Origin: Mactromeris polynyma
Lineage: Eukaryota > Mollusca > Bivalvia > Venerida > Mactridae
Direction of reading: 5' to 3'
Assembly: GCA_032209605.1 (NCBI GenBank)
Contig: JASFXZ010000015.1
Span: forward strand, 620,001-684,000
DNA: 64,000 bases
Part shown: piece by piece, positions 12,557 through 23,555 of the stretch
Position numbering within the stretch: the stretch's first letter is position 1
Layout of the letters: each line of letters starts with the position of its first letter
Position numbers and translations under genes: made by a program
The notes under the pieces: generated by a model
Told to the model about the DNA's origin: nothing
The model's database searches: none
Seen by the model: the letters and a program-made list of their open reading frames with translations, nothing else

Positions 12557-12557
12557 C

Positions 12558-13103
12558 GGAGGTGCGTTGTTTAGAGGTAGTGGAAATAAGCAAGAAAAGC
12601 TAGCCAATGTAGAAAAGGTAGCCGTCTAATGTTTGTTTCATCGGGTTTAACGCCGTTTCTCAACGATATTTCAGTTATATACGGCGGCCGGTTCACCTAA
12701 CCAGTTTTTCCTGGACTGAATTCTAATCAGTACTAAATTACCCTTCCACAAGGAGCCGGCAACTTCTCCACATGTGGAGGAAAATCAACATTTTGTCAAA
12801 TTTTCATGGAAGGGTATCGATCGCCGGTTTACAAGTCCAGTGCACTAACAACTGGACCACGGCCGCGGGGTAGCCGTCTAAAACACGCTTGAACGATTCG
12901 TTAGCTACAAAATGGCGCGCGCCAGACCACACGACACTGTTCCGCATGGACGCCATTTTGTTTAGCAAAGCTAGCACTGTCAAAACACGCTAGCTATCTA
13001 AAAATAGGTGCTACTTTCCCTACGTTTAAGAAACGGCAGCGCTACTTTCCCTACCTAGCGCTAGGTAGAATTCTACTTTTCCTACCTCTAAAAAACGCAC
13101 CTC
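12558..13103. mobile_element. Inverted-repeat element interrupted by a SINE
   Basis: GAGGTGCGTTGTTTAGAGGTAG at the left (12559-12580) is mirrored by a right end at 13082-13103 that reads CTACCTCTAAAAAACGCACC. The element contains the SINE at 12630-12868, leaving about 290 bp of original sequence. An 18-bp perfect palindrome (CTACCTAGCGCTAGGTAG) lies at 13051-13068. Confidence 0.7.
12630..12868 (-). mobile_element. tRNA-headed SINE, family A, with 13-bp target duplication
   Basis: On the minus strand the element starts with a tRNA-like head (CCGCGGCCGTGGTCCAG) and continues through a conserved body (GGAGAAGTTGCCGGCTCC, AACTGGTTAGGTGAACCGG) to a tail containing GGCGTTAAACCCGATGAAAC. It is bounded on both sides by GGTAGCCGTCTAA (12617-12629 and 12869-12881), a perfect target-site duplication. 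The part around the B box is partly deleted. Confidence 0.88.
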
Positions 13104-14072
13104 AGGCGTTCCATGTAGCTACTTATTCTCTCTCTTACATTCATACTGCTTTGTTTACGACATTGAAGCATAAACGCGTTGACCTCAATTTATTACTTCA
13201 GAAAACAATTCATTGCAGTTTCTGCATTTAATACCTTCAGTGGTAAAATTATTATAATTTTAACATGCGGAGGAACTTTCTAGAGAAATACGTATCTTTT
13301 ATATTGTCCGCCTAAGGACACCGTCGAAAAGTCCTGCGAAAACAGCTTTTTACACGTCTTCGGGTGTTCATACAAATCGACGAGGTTTTCGTCAGGCGCG
13401 CATTTTGATGCATTTCTTGGGAAAACTTCGGCAATTCTTGACGGATTTGCATTAAGTAGTTTTATTTGACATATTTAATATTCATGCAACTTATGTGGTG
13501 CGTATCTTTGGTGTAGTTTATTGTATGAAGTGTGTAATTTCGGGCGCGGAAGGAAGTGAGGTGTGAAAAGCGTTGGCCTTCACGTACTATGTTTACATAC
13601 ACTACTGAAAGAACAAGGGAGACAACACTAGGATGGATGAAGGCAATCACCTACGCTGTGATGTCCCTTTATACTTATCGGAGTTGGTGGGTTTGGTTTG
13701 GTATTACTGTTTATGAGGTCGCCCGTCGCCGCGCACATTTTATAATGCACTTTATGGTATTTTGGTTGACCCGGTATGTCCCCCACACACCATAAATAGC
13801 CTATAAACGTTAAAGATTATCAACCAACCAGTACCAACCAGTTCCTCCACACGATTCCGACAATTTACCAACATATTACAGGACACAAAAAACACGCGGA
13901 TGTGTGTTCACGAAGTGTGTTACAAAACAACTGTACACGAAATGCATACCACCGGTATCGATGTCCCAACCATAACATGGCTGCGTACATCTTACAATGA
14001 ACAGAAAATAGAAGTTTTTACTGCATATCGTGTTGAGTCTTTTCATGTATTCATTAAGTCTTCCATTTCTCA
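13104..14072. other. Region downstream of the sulfotransferase gene
   Basis: It contains the presumed 3' UTR and beyond of the minus-strand gene. A possible AATAAA polyadenylation signal lies on the minus strand at 13461-13466, about 600 bp after the stop. Small open frames here are not supported. Confidence 0.35.
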
Positions 14073-15129
14073 TCATCGTTTGAAAATATAGCTTGGTTCA
14101 CTTTCATATTGAAACAGTTCAAAATCCTTCTTGTACGCGTCACGAACACCCTCTAGAATATGCATTGGAACATTTTCGTACGCTTTCTTCCGATATTTCT
14201 CTCTCTGATTCGTCCAAGACTTTAACACATCTTGTGAAGTTCTTTTTCTAATTGAAATAAGTTTATTCAAAATAGCTTGTTTTATTAGGTCTTTGTTTTG
14301 AATGTTTTGGATTTCTTCAAATGGAAAATCCTCTTCGTCTCCTAAGTATCCATTAAATTGAAATGTTTTCCAAATTCTAAAGGCAATTTCTGTCTGATTA
14401 TAACAATTGCCATTCTTTCCTAACGTCGTTAGTCGAGTCTGAATATCAAAATTATATGTTGTTAAAGTTTTCATTTCTTCCAAGGCCCGATCGCCATTTT
14501 GTCTTTTCGATCGTTTTGATTCGCTAGGCACGTGGCCTTGACCTTGACTTATATTTGTGTGCGACAATACAAGTTTCGTATCCGCGCTGAAAGTCTCCAT
14601 CTTTCCTATGATGTCAAAATGTATTTTACACGGATTGCAACGTGAATAACTCGGTTCAAAATGCTGATCCACTTGTTTGCCTGAATTTAAATGACCTACT
14701 ATAAAGCCTAGGAACTCAGAGAATGTGACGTCATGTCCACATTTGACAGACAATGCGCCAGCATTGGGACGGGTTTTCTCAATAACTTTAGGTCCAAACC
14801 ACCACCAGAAATCCGGTAAATACAGTTTATCTAGATAACCCGACCACAGTCTCGCATATGGGTCACGTGCTATCATGAACTTTAGTCTCGATTTATTTAT
14901 CATGTCAATATTTCCTGTTTCACTCAGAGGTATTACTTTGGTGTTCTTCCAAGGCCCAAAATGAGCGTAAACTCGAGGGATCGCTTCCGGTCCCGACACT
15001 GTACCCTCGTAGTCATGAGTCAAGTATCGAAACACTTGTTTCAGGTAAGTGCAGCCAACTTTTGGGACGTCACAGTATATTAGAGAATGATCTGGTGTAG
15101 CTAGGACAGTTCCCAGCAGTTTCTTATCC
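14073..15129 (-). CDS. Carbohydrate sulfotransferase, exon 4 (catalytic domain)
   Basis: This last exon carries nearly all of a Golgi sulfotransferase of the HNK-1 / chondroitin-dermatan family (Sulfotransfer_2), which moves sulfate from PAPS to a sugar hydroxyl. Visible motifs, numbered on the 445-aa model, are VPKVGCTYLK (115-124, the 5'-phosphosulfate loop) and RDPYARLWSGYLDK (182-195, the 3'-phosphate site). Both are intact, and the length suits the family. The exon starts after TTCTATTTTAG; its first G completes the TGG codon begun at the end of exon 3. It ends at a stop 18 residues after KDFELFQY. Full model: 20171-20048, 18831-18791, 17178-17063, 15129-14073. The acceptor sugar cannot be told from sequence; CHST8/9/10/11/14-like are all possible. 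Confidence 0.92.
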
Positions 15130-15249
15130 CTAAAATAGAACACTGGGTATTTTATTCATGTAATAACGATAAACATTGAATTTTATTTAGAAATCACGGC
15201 TTTTTACACATTGCACAAATACAATTTTACGTTATACGCGTACTTTAGA

Positions 15250-15360
15250 TTAACGCCATGTTTCAGCGCAGCCGTACTAACATGGCTTTGCTATTTGCAT
15301 ATCAGTGTTGTGTTAACCAATCTGATCTTACGTTAACCCACTAAACCAACTTCTCGTCAA
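15250..15360 (+). repeat. Dispersed repeat R2 (about 105 bp)
   Basis: The sequence GCAGCCGTACTAACATGGC ... CTATTTGCATAT ... GTTAACCCACTAAACCAAC recurs in inverted orientation at 28885-28985. Each copy contains an ATTTGCAT octamer-type motif and an AACCAAT box. Confidence 0.7.
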
Positions 15361-15816
15361 TCGAACAACGCTTGTAACATTGACGCGGATTGGTTAATCT
15401 TCCTTTACGGAGTACGTTACCTTTTCGAAATCAAGTTACCTAAATCGATTTTCCATTACTGAAATCCACTTCTAATACAACATCTTTACTATAAATTGCT
15501 AATTTCTTGTTATTATATTAAATATTAGATTGATATAATTGTACATACAAATACTTTAAGATAGACATTGTATATTAAGAAAAATATAAACGATTACATC
15601 TCCAGTGATTGCGGGAAGGTAACGTACCGTTCGATAAGATCTACATAATGTGTTTACCAAACCTGAAACATTAACTTAACCGTAACATCTAGGCAATTGT
15701 TTATGTTTCACAACAAATCTTAACCTCCAGGCTGTACCAACTTTGCTTGCTTCATATTGCGCCGACCATCTGTTTTCAAGATATTACTAGTTTAATCGTA
15801 TACGTCACTGTAAAGT

Positions 15817-15905
15817 GTCCTAACCAGCGTTCCTGGGTTACCAACCAGTACTATCCTGTTCTTCCACAAGCACCGGACAACTTCCCCACTTGAATCACAG
15901 GTACA
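15817..15905 (-). repeat. Relic of SINE core
   Basis: CCAACCAGTACTATCCTG and CCGGACAACTTCCCCAC align loosely with the family A SINE body. Head and tail are not recognisable. Confidence 0.45.
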
Positions 15906-17062
15906 GGATAAATGGCTTTGTGTGTATTACATTCAGTCAACTTTTATGTGGAGAATATTTGCCTCATGTAGTTTCCGAATCTACGTACTTCAAATTGGCC
16001 GTTTAGTCCTATTCCCAATGAGTACCCAAACTGACTTTACATATGAGCGCTGCTATGGTATTTACAATGTCGTATGTACGTATGTGACGTCATTTCAAGA
16101 AAACGCAACATGTGATGCCACTATTTGCAAGCAGGAAACAATATTTACTCCGTATGGTTACTTCTTTTTTCATATTGCCATATGGGACAAATATTGCTTA
16201 CTGGATATTACTCGACAATATTATTTAAGGCATAAGAAGTCTTGCTTGAATAATGTATGTAAATTTCGACGTAACTTTAAGCCTACTTTTACATGACTGC
16301 ATTTGCTCAAATGTATGTCTGTGTCGAAATGACATTGGCAAAATATGGTTCGCACAGAAACATAAACATAAACAAGTTTATTTATGATTACATGGATACA
16401 TGCATTTTCATTGAGCCGTAATTCAAATAGAAACGAATGATACGTGGAATTTGATACTTCCTCAATGAGGTTTTTTGTGGTCATAGTGATGTAAACAAAT
16501 TCAATAAACCGCCTTGTAATTATACATATGATAAATTTGGTGCACATTTTAACCATGTTTATTTCTAAGTCTCGAGATGTATCTAAGCCCGTATTCAAAT
16601 GGTAATGCTGTCTTGTAAATGTGTTTAGCTTAAGAAATAAATGAGATTCTTTAAGAGGATTTATACAATTTAATGTAATTTATTGGACTGTCAATTTTAA
16701 ATTATTTGACAAACTACAGAAAAAAAGCATCTATTCAATGTACCATTACATGCAAGACTGGTATTGATGTTCACGTGTTTATGATATAAGTATATACAGC
16801 AATGCAAAATTGATACCCCCTGTCTTTTGCTTATCTTTCTTACGTTGTGACGCCATCGTCTTGGTTATGAGTTATGGTTATGAGTAAATATTAAAACATC
16901 GGGCCACAGAATAATAGAACAGTAGAACATTTCGATGTTTTATCGGAAAACTATAGCAGGACTCTTGACAGTAACATAGAACATTTAGAACTGCGTTTTG
17001 TCGACATGACTGTTGACAGTAACGATGTTGAATATTGAAATGTTTCAGAAAAAATAGCATAC

Positions 17063-17178
17063 CAGAATTGTTTGTCATTTTCATATTTCGCACATTGTTC
17101 GGTCACGTGACGTACTCTAGCGTTGTTCACTAGTTGTTGTTGTTGTAGTAGCGTGGCATGAACATTTGGAACGTTTTG
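17063..17178 (-). CDS. Carbohydrate sulfotransferase, exon 3 (stem region)
   Basis: Residues 56-94 of the model. The translated stretch includes LLQQQQLVNNARVRHVTEQC and then AKYENDKQF. The R-x-R-x-V-x-x-x-C-x-K-Y pattern is typical of the segment just before the catalytic domain in HNK-1-family sulfotransferases. The exon is preceded by TTGTAAATTTCAG and followed by the donor CTG|GTATGC. It ends with TG, which pairs with the leading G of exon 4 to make Trp94. The matching phase on both sides is the main reason for confidence. Confidence 0.82.
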
Positions 17179-17639
17179 CTGAAATTTACAAATGATGAAA
17201 ACGTGTAAAACACATATTGATAGAGACAAAATGTCTGCACTGTAATGGTACCACGAACTCTTAGAATGGCATTATCACATGATAGTTTTTGAGGCGCTTT
17301 AGCATCTCATTGCCATCATCGTCAACCGAGTGGTCTACTCGAAGTACCGCCATATTCATCGTTTCAAGAAAATAGTACAAGTAAAATCCTCTGATTTTAT
17401 TATATATTTGATTAGTGTAATGGCTGATTTATCAGGGATATATCAATTGTGGAATGGCGGGAGTCTTGATATAACGGCTTTTTTGGATTATTTGTGTCAT
17501 TTTTGGCGAATGAGTTTACTCGACTAGTCGCGTATTAATTTCTAAATACAAAATATGGAAAACGTGCAGTCTTGCATTGGAAGCGCCTCACATTTTAAGC
17601 TCGTCTTGTATAATGTATTGTCTTTCCTTTTTAACAGTT

Positions 17640-18030
17640 TTATCATTTGTAACCTAATACCTTGTTAAATGTTATTTGTTTAGCTTTTTCATCCATTATT
17701 CCTGTGAGACATAACTAATTGTTTCATTGTTTCATCGTTTTATCTCTGTTTATAAACATGTAACACAATGTCTTTCTTTGATTAAATGACTGTGATAACT
17801 TTATTTATAGCTTATAATTTTTCCTATGTCACACAATACTATATATTAAGGACCACAATGGAAATAAAGAGTTTTTACTTGTACTCTTTTTTTGTGTTAT
17901 CCTTAACATAATAATGTTGATTGATATGGCTTTATTGATTCATACATATTGTTGTTATTAATATATGTCTTAATTTTATATTGCCATGTAAATTGTACAT
18001 TGTATGTTGAAATAAATCTATCTATATAAT
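17640..18030 (+). repeat. Possible LINE 3' ends (intronic)
   Basis: GGACCACAATGGAAATAAAG near 17851 and GTTGAAATAAATCTATCTAT near 18007 resemble 3' tails of non-LTR retrotransposons. No reverse transcriptase frame is attached. They lie in sulfotransferase intron 2. Confidence 0.4.
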
Positions 18031-18350
18031 GCCTTCACACAGACATACTCTAAAACATTGCATCGTATGTTTCCATAAAATATTTTCTGAAATTGCAAAA
18101 CATATAAAGCTCGATACAGGTATTACTTCTGCTGGCGCTAACTCGGTGCATAGATCATGATAGAAAATACAAGTATCGGACCCTTAAATTCGTGGTTTTG
18201 GTAAACATGTAAGAAAAGTGACGATGCAGTGTTGTAGAGTACATCTGTATGAAGTAAATCACCACCAATTTTCTCATAGTTATCACTAAGGATATTTTGT
18301 CATCAAAATCAGACTATGTATAGTTAACCTATTTACATTCATAAAATGTA

Positions 18351-18543
18351 TACAGTCAAACCTGTCTGTAAAGACCACCCATGGGAACAGCAAAATGTGG
18401 TCTTTGTTTACAGGTGGTCTCTATTAACAGATTAAATATCATTGAAAATGGTCTGATGGGAGATAAAATTGGTGGACTTTGCAGACAGGTTTTGCAATAG
18501 TGGTCTTTGTTCGCGGTTGGTCTTTAACACAGGTTTGACTGTA
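18351..18543 (+). mobile_element. MITE, TACAGTCAAACCTG family
   Basis: A 193-bp element starts TACAGTCAAACCTGTCTG and ends ACACAGGTTTGACTGTA, giving inverted termini with TA at the outer edge, as in Tc1/mariner or pogo relatives. A second copy lies inverted at 29525-29717. Both arms carry the GGTCTTT / AAAGACC motif. Confidence 0.85.
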
Positions 18544-18790
18544 CATGTATGTTATAATTTTGAAAAGCTTCCATTCAAATAGTGTTATGTATCAAGGCGA
18601 TTAACTGACACTGTTTAATCCACTGAGATTTAAATCTATTTGATAACTCGTCTGAGAATTATCAATAAGACGGTATGTGACAGGTTTATTAATAAAAGTA
18701 CAGTATTTGCAATGATGGATTCCTTTAGACGGTGAATGTTCTATACATGATGGTAGTGAAAATAAATTTAAAAAAAGGTTAATGCCTCAC

Positions 18791-18831
18791 CTGTTCATTA
18801 TAGATAGCCACTTGACGCTTTTCTCTAGAAA
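18791..18831 (-). CDS. Carbohydrate sulfotransferase, exon 2 (41-nt micro-exon)
   Basis: A 41-nt segment lies between a strong acceptor (GTTTATTTTCAG) and a strong donor (CAG|GTGAGG). It adds residues 42-55 (VSREKRQVAIYNEQ) to the stem. Exon 1 leaves one base and exon 3 starts in phase 0, so an intermediate exon must have length 2 modulo 3; 41 nt fits exactly. This exon is too short to be found by open-frame scanning. Support is splice consensus and phase only. Confidence 0.78.
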
Positions 18832-19064
18832 CTGAAAATAAACAATATCAATTGTTATTTATACATATCGAACCGAAGTATAATGCGCAGTATGCTTTTG
18901 TTGATATACAATTAATCTTTATCATGTGTTGCTTACATATTCAACTTAACAATAGTCTCATGGATACATGACATATGTTTATTGTAGAAATGTGTGCGTT
19001 TGATCATGTTTAACCTTAAGACGAATTTGTCGAATTATCAAAACTAAATGCAGAAATCGAGCGG

Positions 19065-19215
19065 GGAATGACACATACATAGAGAGATGAAGTTGTTACA
19101 GGGAACGGCTCATACATAAGAAATTGCCTCCCCAACACAGACCCCAAGGAAACAATAGTCTTCAAAACATTAGGAATTCAGGAGCTGGATGAGTAAACGT
19201 TTGTGGGAGGAATGT
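19065..19215 (-). repeat. Dispersed repeat D1, minus-strand copy
   Basis: GGGAACGGCTCATACATAAG followed by ACACAGACCCCAAGGAAAC matches the 5171 copy. It lies in sulfotransferase intron 1. Confidence 0.6.
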
Positions 19216-19856
19216 AGCATGGAAAACAACTATGGAGAATTCAATTTATGGGGGAAAACAAGGGGGAGAAGCCAGCAAACTATATCAGCACCCAGAGCAT
19301 ACCCAACGTTCGTATCACTGTGGTCCGACCAACTTCCTGTAGAATTATACAAGTAAAATATCCTCAATCCACGATAAATCAAAATCTGTTAAAATGTTTC
19401 TTTCGCGTGCAAACAAATGTTACATATCAAACATTTCATTTTATGATGGTGTAGATATTATGTTTCTGTGATTTCTACTTCACGTTTTGTTTTAGGTTTT
19501 TAATATCACCTTTTTTCCATTGAAATAAGAAGTGTCAGGGGCTGAAATAATATCTCTGAATTTAAATACTTTCAATAGAGGTAGATACTGTGTGCAGAGA
19601 TAAATTAGAGTTCAAAATATGTAATTTCGAATGCACTGTTTAGATTTAATGTTGGTGCTCTATTGCGCTGTCCTTTTTAACGATTTTTAACGGAATGTAT
19701 CGCTTCAAACAGTATAGGATATAATATACATGTGTAAACCCCGAACAGAACAGCCCCGAAGAGAAAATAGTGTACCAAACTTGTTCGTATTGTTTATCTT
19801 AGATTTAGGTCGAAAATAGTCCGAGATCAATGAAATTTTGGCGTTTATGCATGTGT

Positions 19857-20010
19857 AACGCCTCGTATTAGCCAATCAGAATGCATGAACGCCTCGGATT
19901 AGCCAATCAGAATGCAGGAACGCCCCAGGTTAGCCAATCAGAATGCATGAACGCCTCGGATTAGCCAATCAGAATGCAGGAACGCCTCGGATTAGCCAAT
20001 CAGAATGCAG
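19857..20010. repeat. 31-bp array carrying five CCAAT boxes
   Basis: Five copies of AGCCAATCAG start at 19870, 19901, 19932, 19963 and 19994, exactly 31 bp apart. AGCCAATCAG (CTGATTGGCT on the other strand) matches the NF-Y consensus, and 31 bp is close to three helical turns. The array lies in intron 1, 38 bp after the exon 1 donor of the minus-strand gene. It could act as an intronic enhancer or promoter element; that is inference. Confidence 0.85.
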
Positions 20011-20047
20011 GAATTTGCTGATTTGGAATTATAACAACATAACTCAC

Positions 20048-20171
20048 CTGTCAATGATGATTCGTCTACTGATTGATGCTGATAGTGTATGATCAGATAA
20101 ATGTTGACTAGTATCAAAACCGGAGGGACAAACATTGGTATTTTCATCGTTCGGCGCCATACCGACGCCAT
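20048..20171 (-). CDS. Carbohydrate sulfotransferase, exon 1 (signal anchor)
   Basis: The start ATG lies in a strong context (ACCATGG). The exon encodes a short basic tail (MASVWRRTMK) and then a hydrophobic anchor, residues about 11-28 (IPMFVPPVLILVNIYLII). This is the layout of a type II Golgi enzyme. It ends TTGACAG|GTGAGT in phase 1. Joining through exons 2 and 3 keeps the frame open into the catalytic exon. The frame stays open upstream of this ATG, so an earlier start cannot be excluded, but the next upstream ATG has no comparable context. Between this ATG and 20225 only 53 bp separate the gene from a large minisatellite. Confidence 0.8.
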
Positions 20172-20224
20172 GGTTATTCTTGTATAGTACGTTTTTTTCC
20201 TTCCAGGGTTGAATTTTGTTCCCA

Positions 20225-21505
20225 TACTGAAATGTATTAACACATTACACATGTATCAACACAATACATACGTATCAACACATTACACATGTATCAACAC
20301 ATTACACATGTATACACACATTACACATGTATACACACATTACACATGTATCAACACAATACACATGTATCAACACAATACACATGTATCAAATACAAAT
20401 GCATCAACACAATACATAAATGCATCAATACAATACATAAATGCATCAACACAATACACATGTATCAACACATTACACATGTATACACACATTACACATG
20501 TATACACACATTACACATGTATCAACACAATACACATGTATCAACACAATACACATGTATCAAATACAAATGCATCAACACAATACATAAATGCATCAAT
20601 ACAATACAAATGTATCAACACAATACAAATGTATCAACACAATACACATGTATCGAATACAAATGTATCAATACAATACAAATGTATCAACACAATACAA
20701 ATGTATCAACACAATACACATGTATCAAATACAAATGTATCAATACAATACAAATGCATCAACACAATATATAAATGTATCAACACAATACAAATGTATC
20801 AATACAATACAAATGTATCAATACAATACAAATGTATCAATACAATACAAATGTGTCAATACAATACATACGTATCAACACAATACAAATGTATCAACAC
20901 AATACACATGTATCGAATACAAATGTATCAATACAATACAAATGTATCAACACAATACAAATGTATCAACACAATACACATGTATCAAATACAAATGTAT
21001 CAATACAATACAAATGCATCAACACAATATATAAATGTATCAACACAATACAAATGTATCAATACAATACAAATGTATCAATACAATACAAATGTATCAA
21101 TACAATACAAATGTGTCAATACAATACATACGTATCAACACAATACAAATGTATCAATACAATTCAAATGTATCAACACAATACAAATGTATCAACACAA
21201 TACAAATGTATCAATGCAATACAAACGTATCAATGCAATACAAATGTATCAACACAATACAAATGTATCAATACAATACATACGTATCAACACAATACAA
21301 ATGTATCAATACAATACAAATGTATCAACACAATACAAATGCATCAATGCAATACAAATGTATCAACACAATACAAATGTATCAATACAATACAAATGTA
21401 TCAATGCAATACAAATGTATCAATGCAATACAAATGTATCATCACAATACAAATTCATCAACACAATACAAATTCATCAACACAATACAAATGTATCAGA
21501 ACTGA
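20225..21505. repeat. 19-bp minisatellite of 1.3 kb upstream of the sulfotransferase
   Basis: The unit is CAAATGTATCAACACAATA with a CAATACAATA variant. Related sub-blocks (TACACATGTAT, TACATACGTATC, TACAAATGTATC) are interspersed, and longer segments recur at about 250-bp distance (for example 20650-20870 and 20915-21135). All three plus-strand frames are open over hundreds of codons because the units lack stops; none is a gene. The array lies where the promoter or 5' UTR of the minus-strand sulfotransferase should be. Confidence 0.92.
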
Positions 21506-21814
21506 ATCATGTTATTTCTGTGGCTCGACGTTTCAGAGTTTGAATGTTACTCACAATATAAACAATTTACTCAAACATTATTTGGTCCACTCAGTAAGTT
21601 GTCCGTCCGTACATACATGGGTCTGGCCATTTCTTCATCTTCTAAAATATGCTTGCTAATCAGATTTGCTATAATCTGATCACAGTGAAGTTAGGTTTCA
21701 TACAACAATTTTGAACTAGTGTGCAAGAGTACCCGTTTTCCAAATTCAGTATTTTATTATTTTTAAGTCAAGATTAGCATAATATATTCAGCTTTACTGA
21801 GTTTGATTTTGTAC

Positions 21815-22095
21815 ATGCAAATAAATAAATAATTAAATATTGATAAATAAATATTGATAAATAAATATTGATAAATCAATAAATAAATATTAATAAATTA
21901 ATATTAATAAATTAATTAATAAATTAATATTAATAAATTAATTAATAAATATTGATAAATCAATAAATAAATAAATATTAATAAATAAATATTAATAGAT
22001 AAATATTAATAAATTAATAAACAAATATTAATAAATAAATATTGATAAATAAATATTAATAAATTAATAAATTAATATTAATACATTATTAAATT
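21815..22095. repeat. AT-rich tandem repeat (ATAAATATTAATAAATTA-like)
   Basis: Imperfect repeats of AAATATTGATAAAT and AAATATTAATAAATT of 13 to 18 bp, entirely A/T except for occasional G and C. Confidence 0.85.
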
Positions 22096-22184
22096 AATTA
22101 ACTCTTATAATAACACTTTCTTTTGTGTGTGGGTTTATTTCAGACTTAGCAAAATAGTGTTGCACCTCCTGATGTTTTGTTGAC

Positions 22185-22265
22185 TTTGTTTTCCCGGAGG
22201 TCTGTGTAGGGAAGCATTGTCTTGTGTATGTGGCCTTCCCTGTAACAACTTAATCTCTCTTTAAC
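22185..22265 (+). repeat. Dispersed repeat D1, partial copy
   Basis: GTTTTCCCGGAGGTCTGTG and then TGTGGCCTTCCCTGTAACA match the D1 block. Confidence 0.55.
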
Positions 22266-22854
22266 AAGTGTTCTATATTTTAAAGTTGTCAGTCTGACTA
22301 AAAACAATATATCGAACGGGAACATTTACATGTCAACATTGTGCTCGTAATCCAATTAAAACGTTTGCGTTGGTGATTTTGCACGGAACGTGTATTTTTT
22401 TTATTTCAACACGATTTGTCCCACACATTTATGAATTTAGCAAATCCACAATTCGTCAATATTAAAGTTACCTCCTTTACATTGGTTTGCGCCAAGTGCT
22501 AAATTACGAAACGTTAATGAAATGGTGACCTCTAGACATTGACCTTGCATTCAGTTCAGTAATTTGTATACGATAGTATACTCCTTATGTGCATAATTAA
22601 ATATATATCACAGTACACGCTTCACTTGTTCTATGCAAATATTTATACATGCATGTACTTAGATACACGAATTACGTTAAGTACGAATCGTCCGTCCGTC
22701 CGCCAGTCCGTACGTCCATACGTCCGAACGTACTTTCGTTTATATTGCATTCATTTAGTTGTTCATGAATTAATTTAATATTATTATTATTATATAAATT
22801 TAATATTAATGTTAAATGATAAAATATAATTATTCAAAACTGAATGATGAAGTA
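22266..22854. other. Intergenic DNA
   Basis: A short CGTCCGTCCG-rich tract lies near 22690-22730. Otherwise no supported feature. Confidence 0.4.
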
Positions 22855-23110
22855 GAGCGGGGAATTACCACATGCACAGACCACGCCCACCCCGAAACAA
22901 ATAGGGGCGTTTCAGCCAGCAAATATGCAACGAACGTACATGAATGTATTGGAAAACACCACATGGCAGATATGTGACTCCTTAACGTATGTACCCTTTA
23001 ACCTCCTCAAGTGCCTTATATTTTATGGATTGTTGTTTTCCCGGAGGTATGCGTGGGGAGGCAATGTCTTATGTATGTAGCGTTCCCAGTAGCTACTTAT
23101 TCTCTCTCTT
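22855..23110 (+). repeat. Dispersed repeat D1, longer copy
   Basis: The right half (22995-23110) carries CCTCAAGTGCCTTATATTTT, GTTTTCCCGGAGGTATGCG and GTAGCGTTCCCAGTAG. The left half starts AGAGCGGGGAATTACCACAT, a partial mirror of the right end (compare GAGCGGGGAATGACACATAC at 19057). This suggests D1 has inverted termini and is a MITE-like element. Confidence 0.55.
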
Positions 23111-23390
23111 TTACAATTAGAATACTACGAAATAATTCAGCATCCGATAACTAAATAATGGATGAAATAACGAAGAAACATGACGAAAATAATGAAAAAA
23201 ACTATTGTTATAAACCTTCAAACATTCAACCATCGCACACGAATGTAATTTGAAAACACAATCTTATAGTACGACGTTAATTTGAGCCCGAAAATCGGTC
23301 ATTTATGGCGGAAACCCAAGTCCGTGTATCATGAATATAAAAAAATTGTAAAGCGAGGTCCGTACCAAAGGTTTTGCTATACTGGACATT

Positions 23391-23555
23391 GTAACATTGG
23401 AACACGCTTATAACGAAGTCGGTTATAACGAACAATCGGAGAGAACGTAGTGATTTTATTCCCAAAAATTTCGTCGGATGGATATAACAAAGTTTGGATA
23501 TAACGAAGTAAATATCCTGGTCACCAGAAATTCGTTATAAGCGTGTTCCACTGTA
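23391..23555 (+). mobile_element. MITE, TGGAACACGCTTATAACG family
   Basis: Left end TGGAACACGCTTATAACGAA is mirrored by TTCGTTATAAGCGTGTTCCA followed by CTGTA at the right, and internal GGATATAACGAAG repeats the same motif. About 165 bp with no coding capacity. Ends resemble pogo/Tc1-type terminal repeats. Confidence 0.85.

Larger units (their letters stand above)
15130..17062 (-). other. Sulfotransferase intron 3
   Basis: The intron begins GTATGC and ends TTCTATTTTAG on the minus strand. It contains a dispersed repeat at 15250-15360 and a relic of SINE core at 15817-15905. Open frames at 15922-16598 on both strands show no family resemblance. Confidence 0.7.

Noticed and set aside
15922..16598. 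124- and 125-codon frames
   Set aside because: They lie in sulfotransferase intron 3 on opposite strands with no homology.
20048..20171. Direct splice of sulfotransferase exon 1 to exon 4 or exon 3
   Set aside because: Reading phases do not match (phase 1 into phase 2 or 0); the 41-nt exon resolves this.
20209..21659. Four overlapping plus-strand frames up to 444 codons rich in NTIQMYQ
   Set aside because: Translation of the 19-bp minisatellite; all three frames are open because the unit has no stop.
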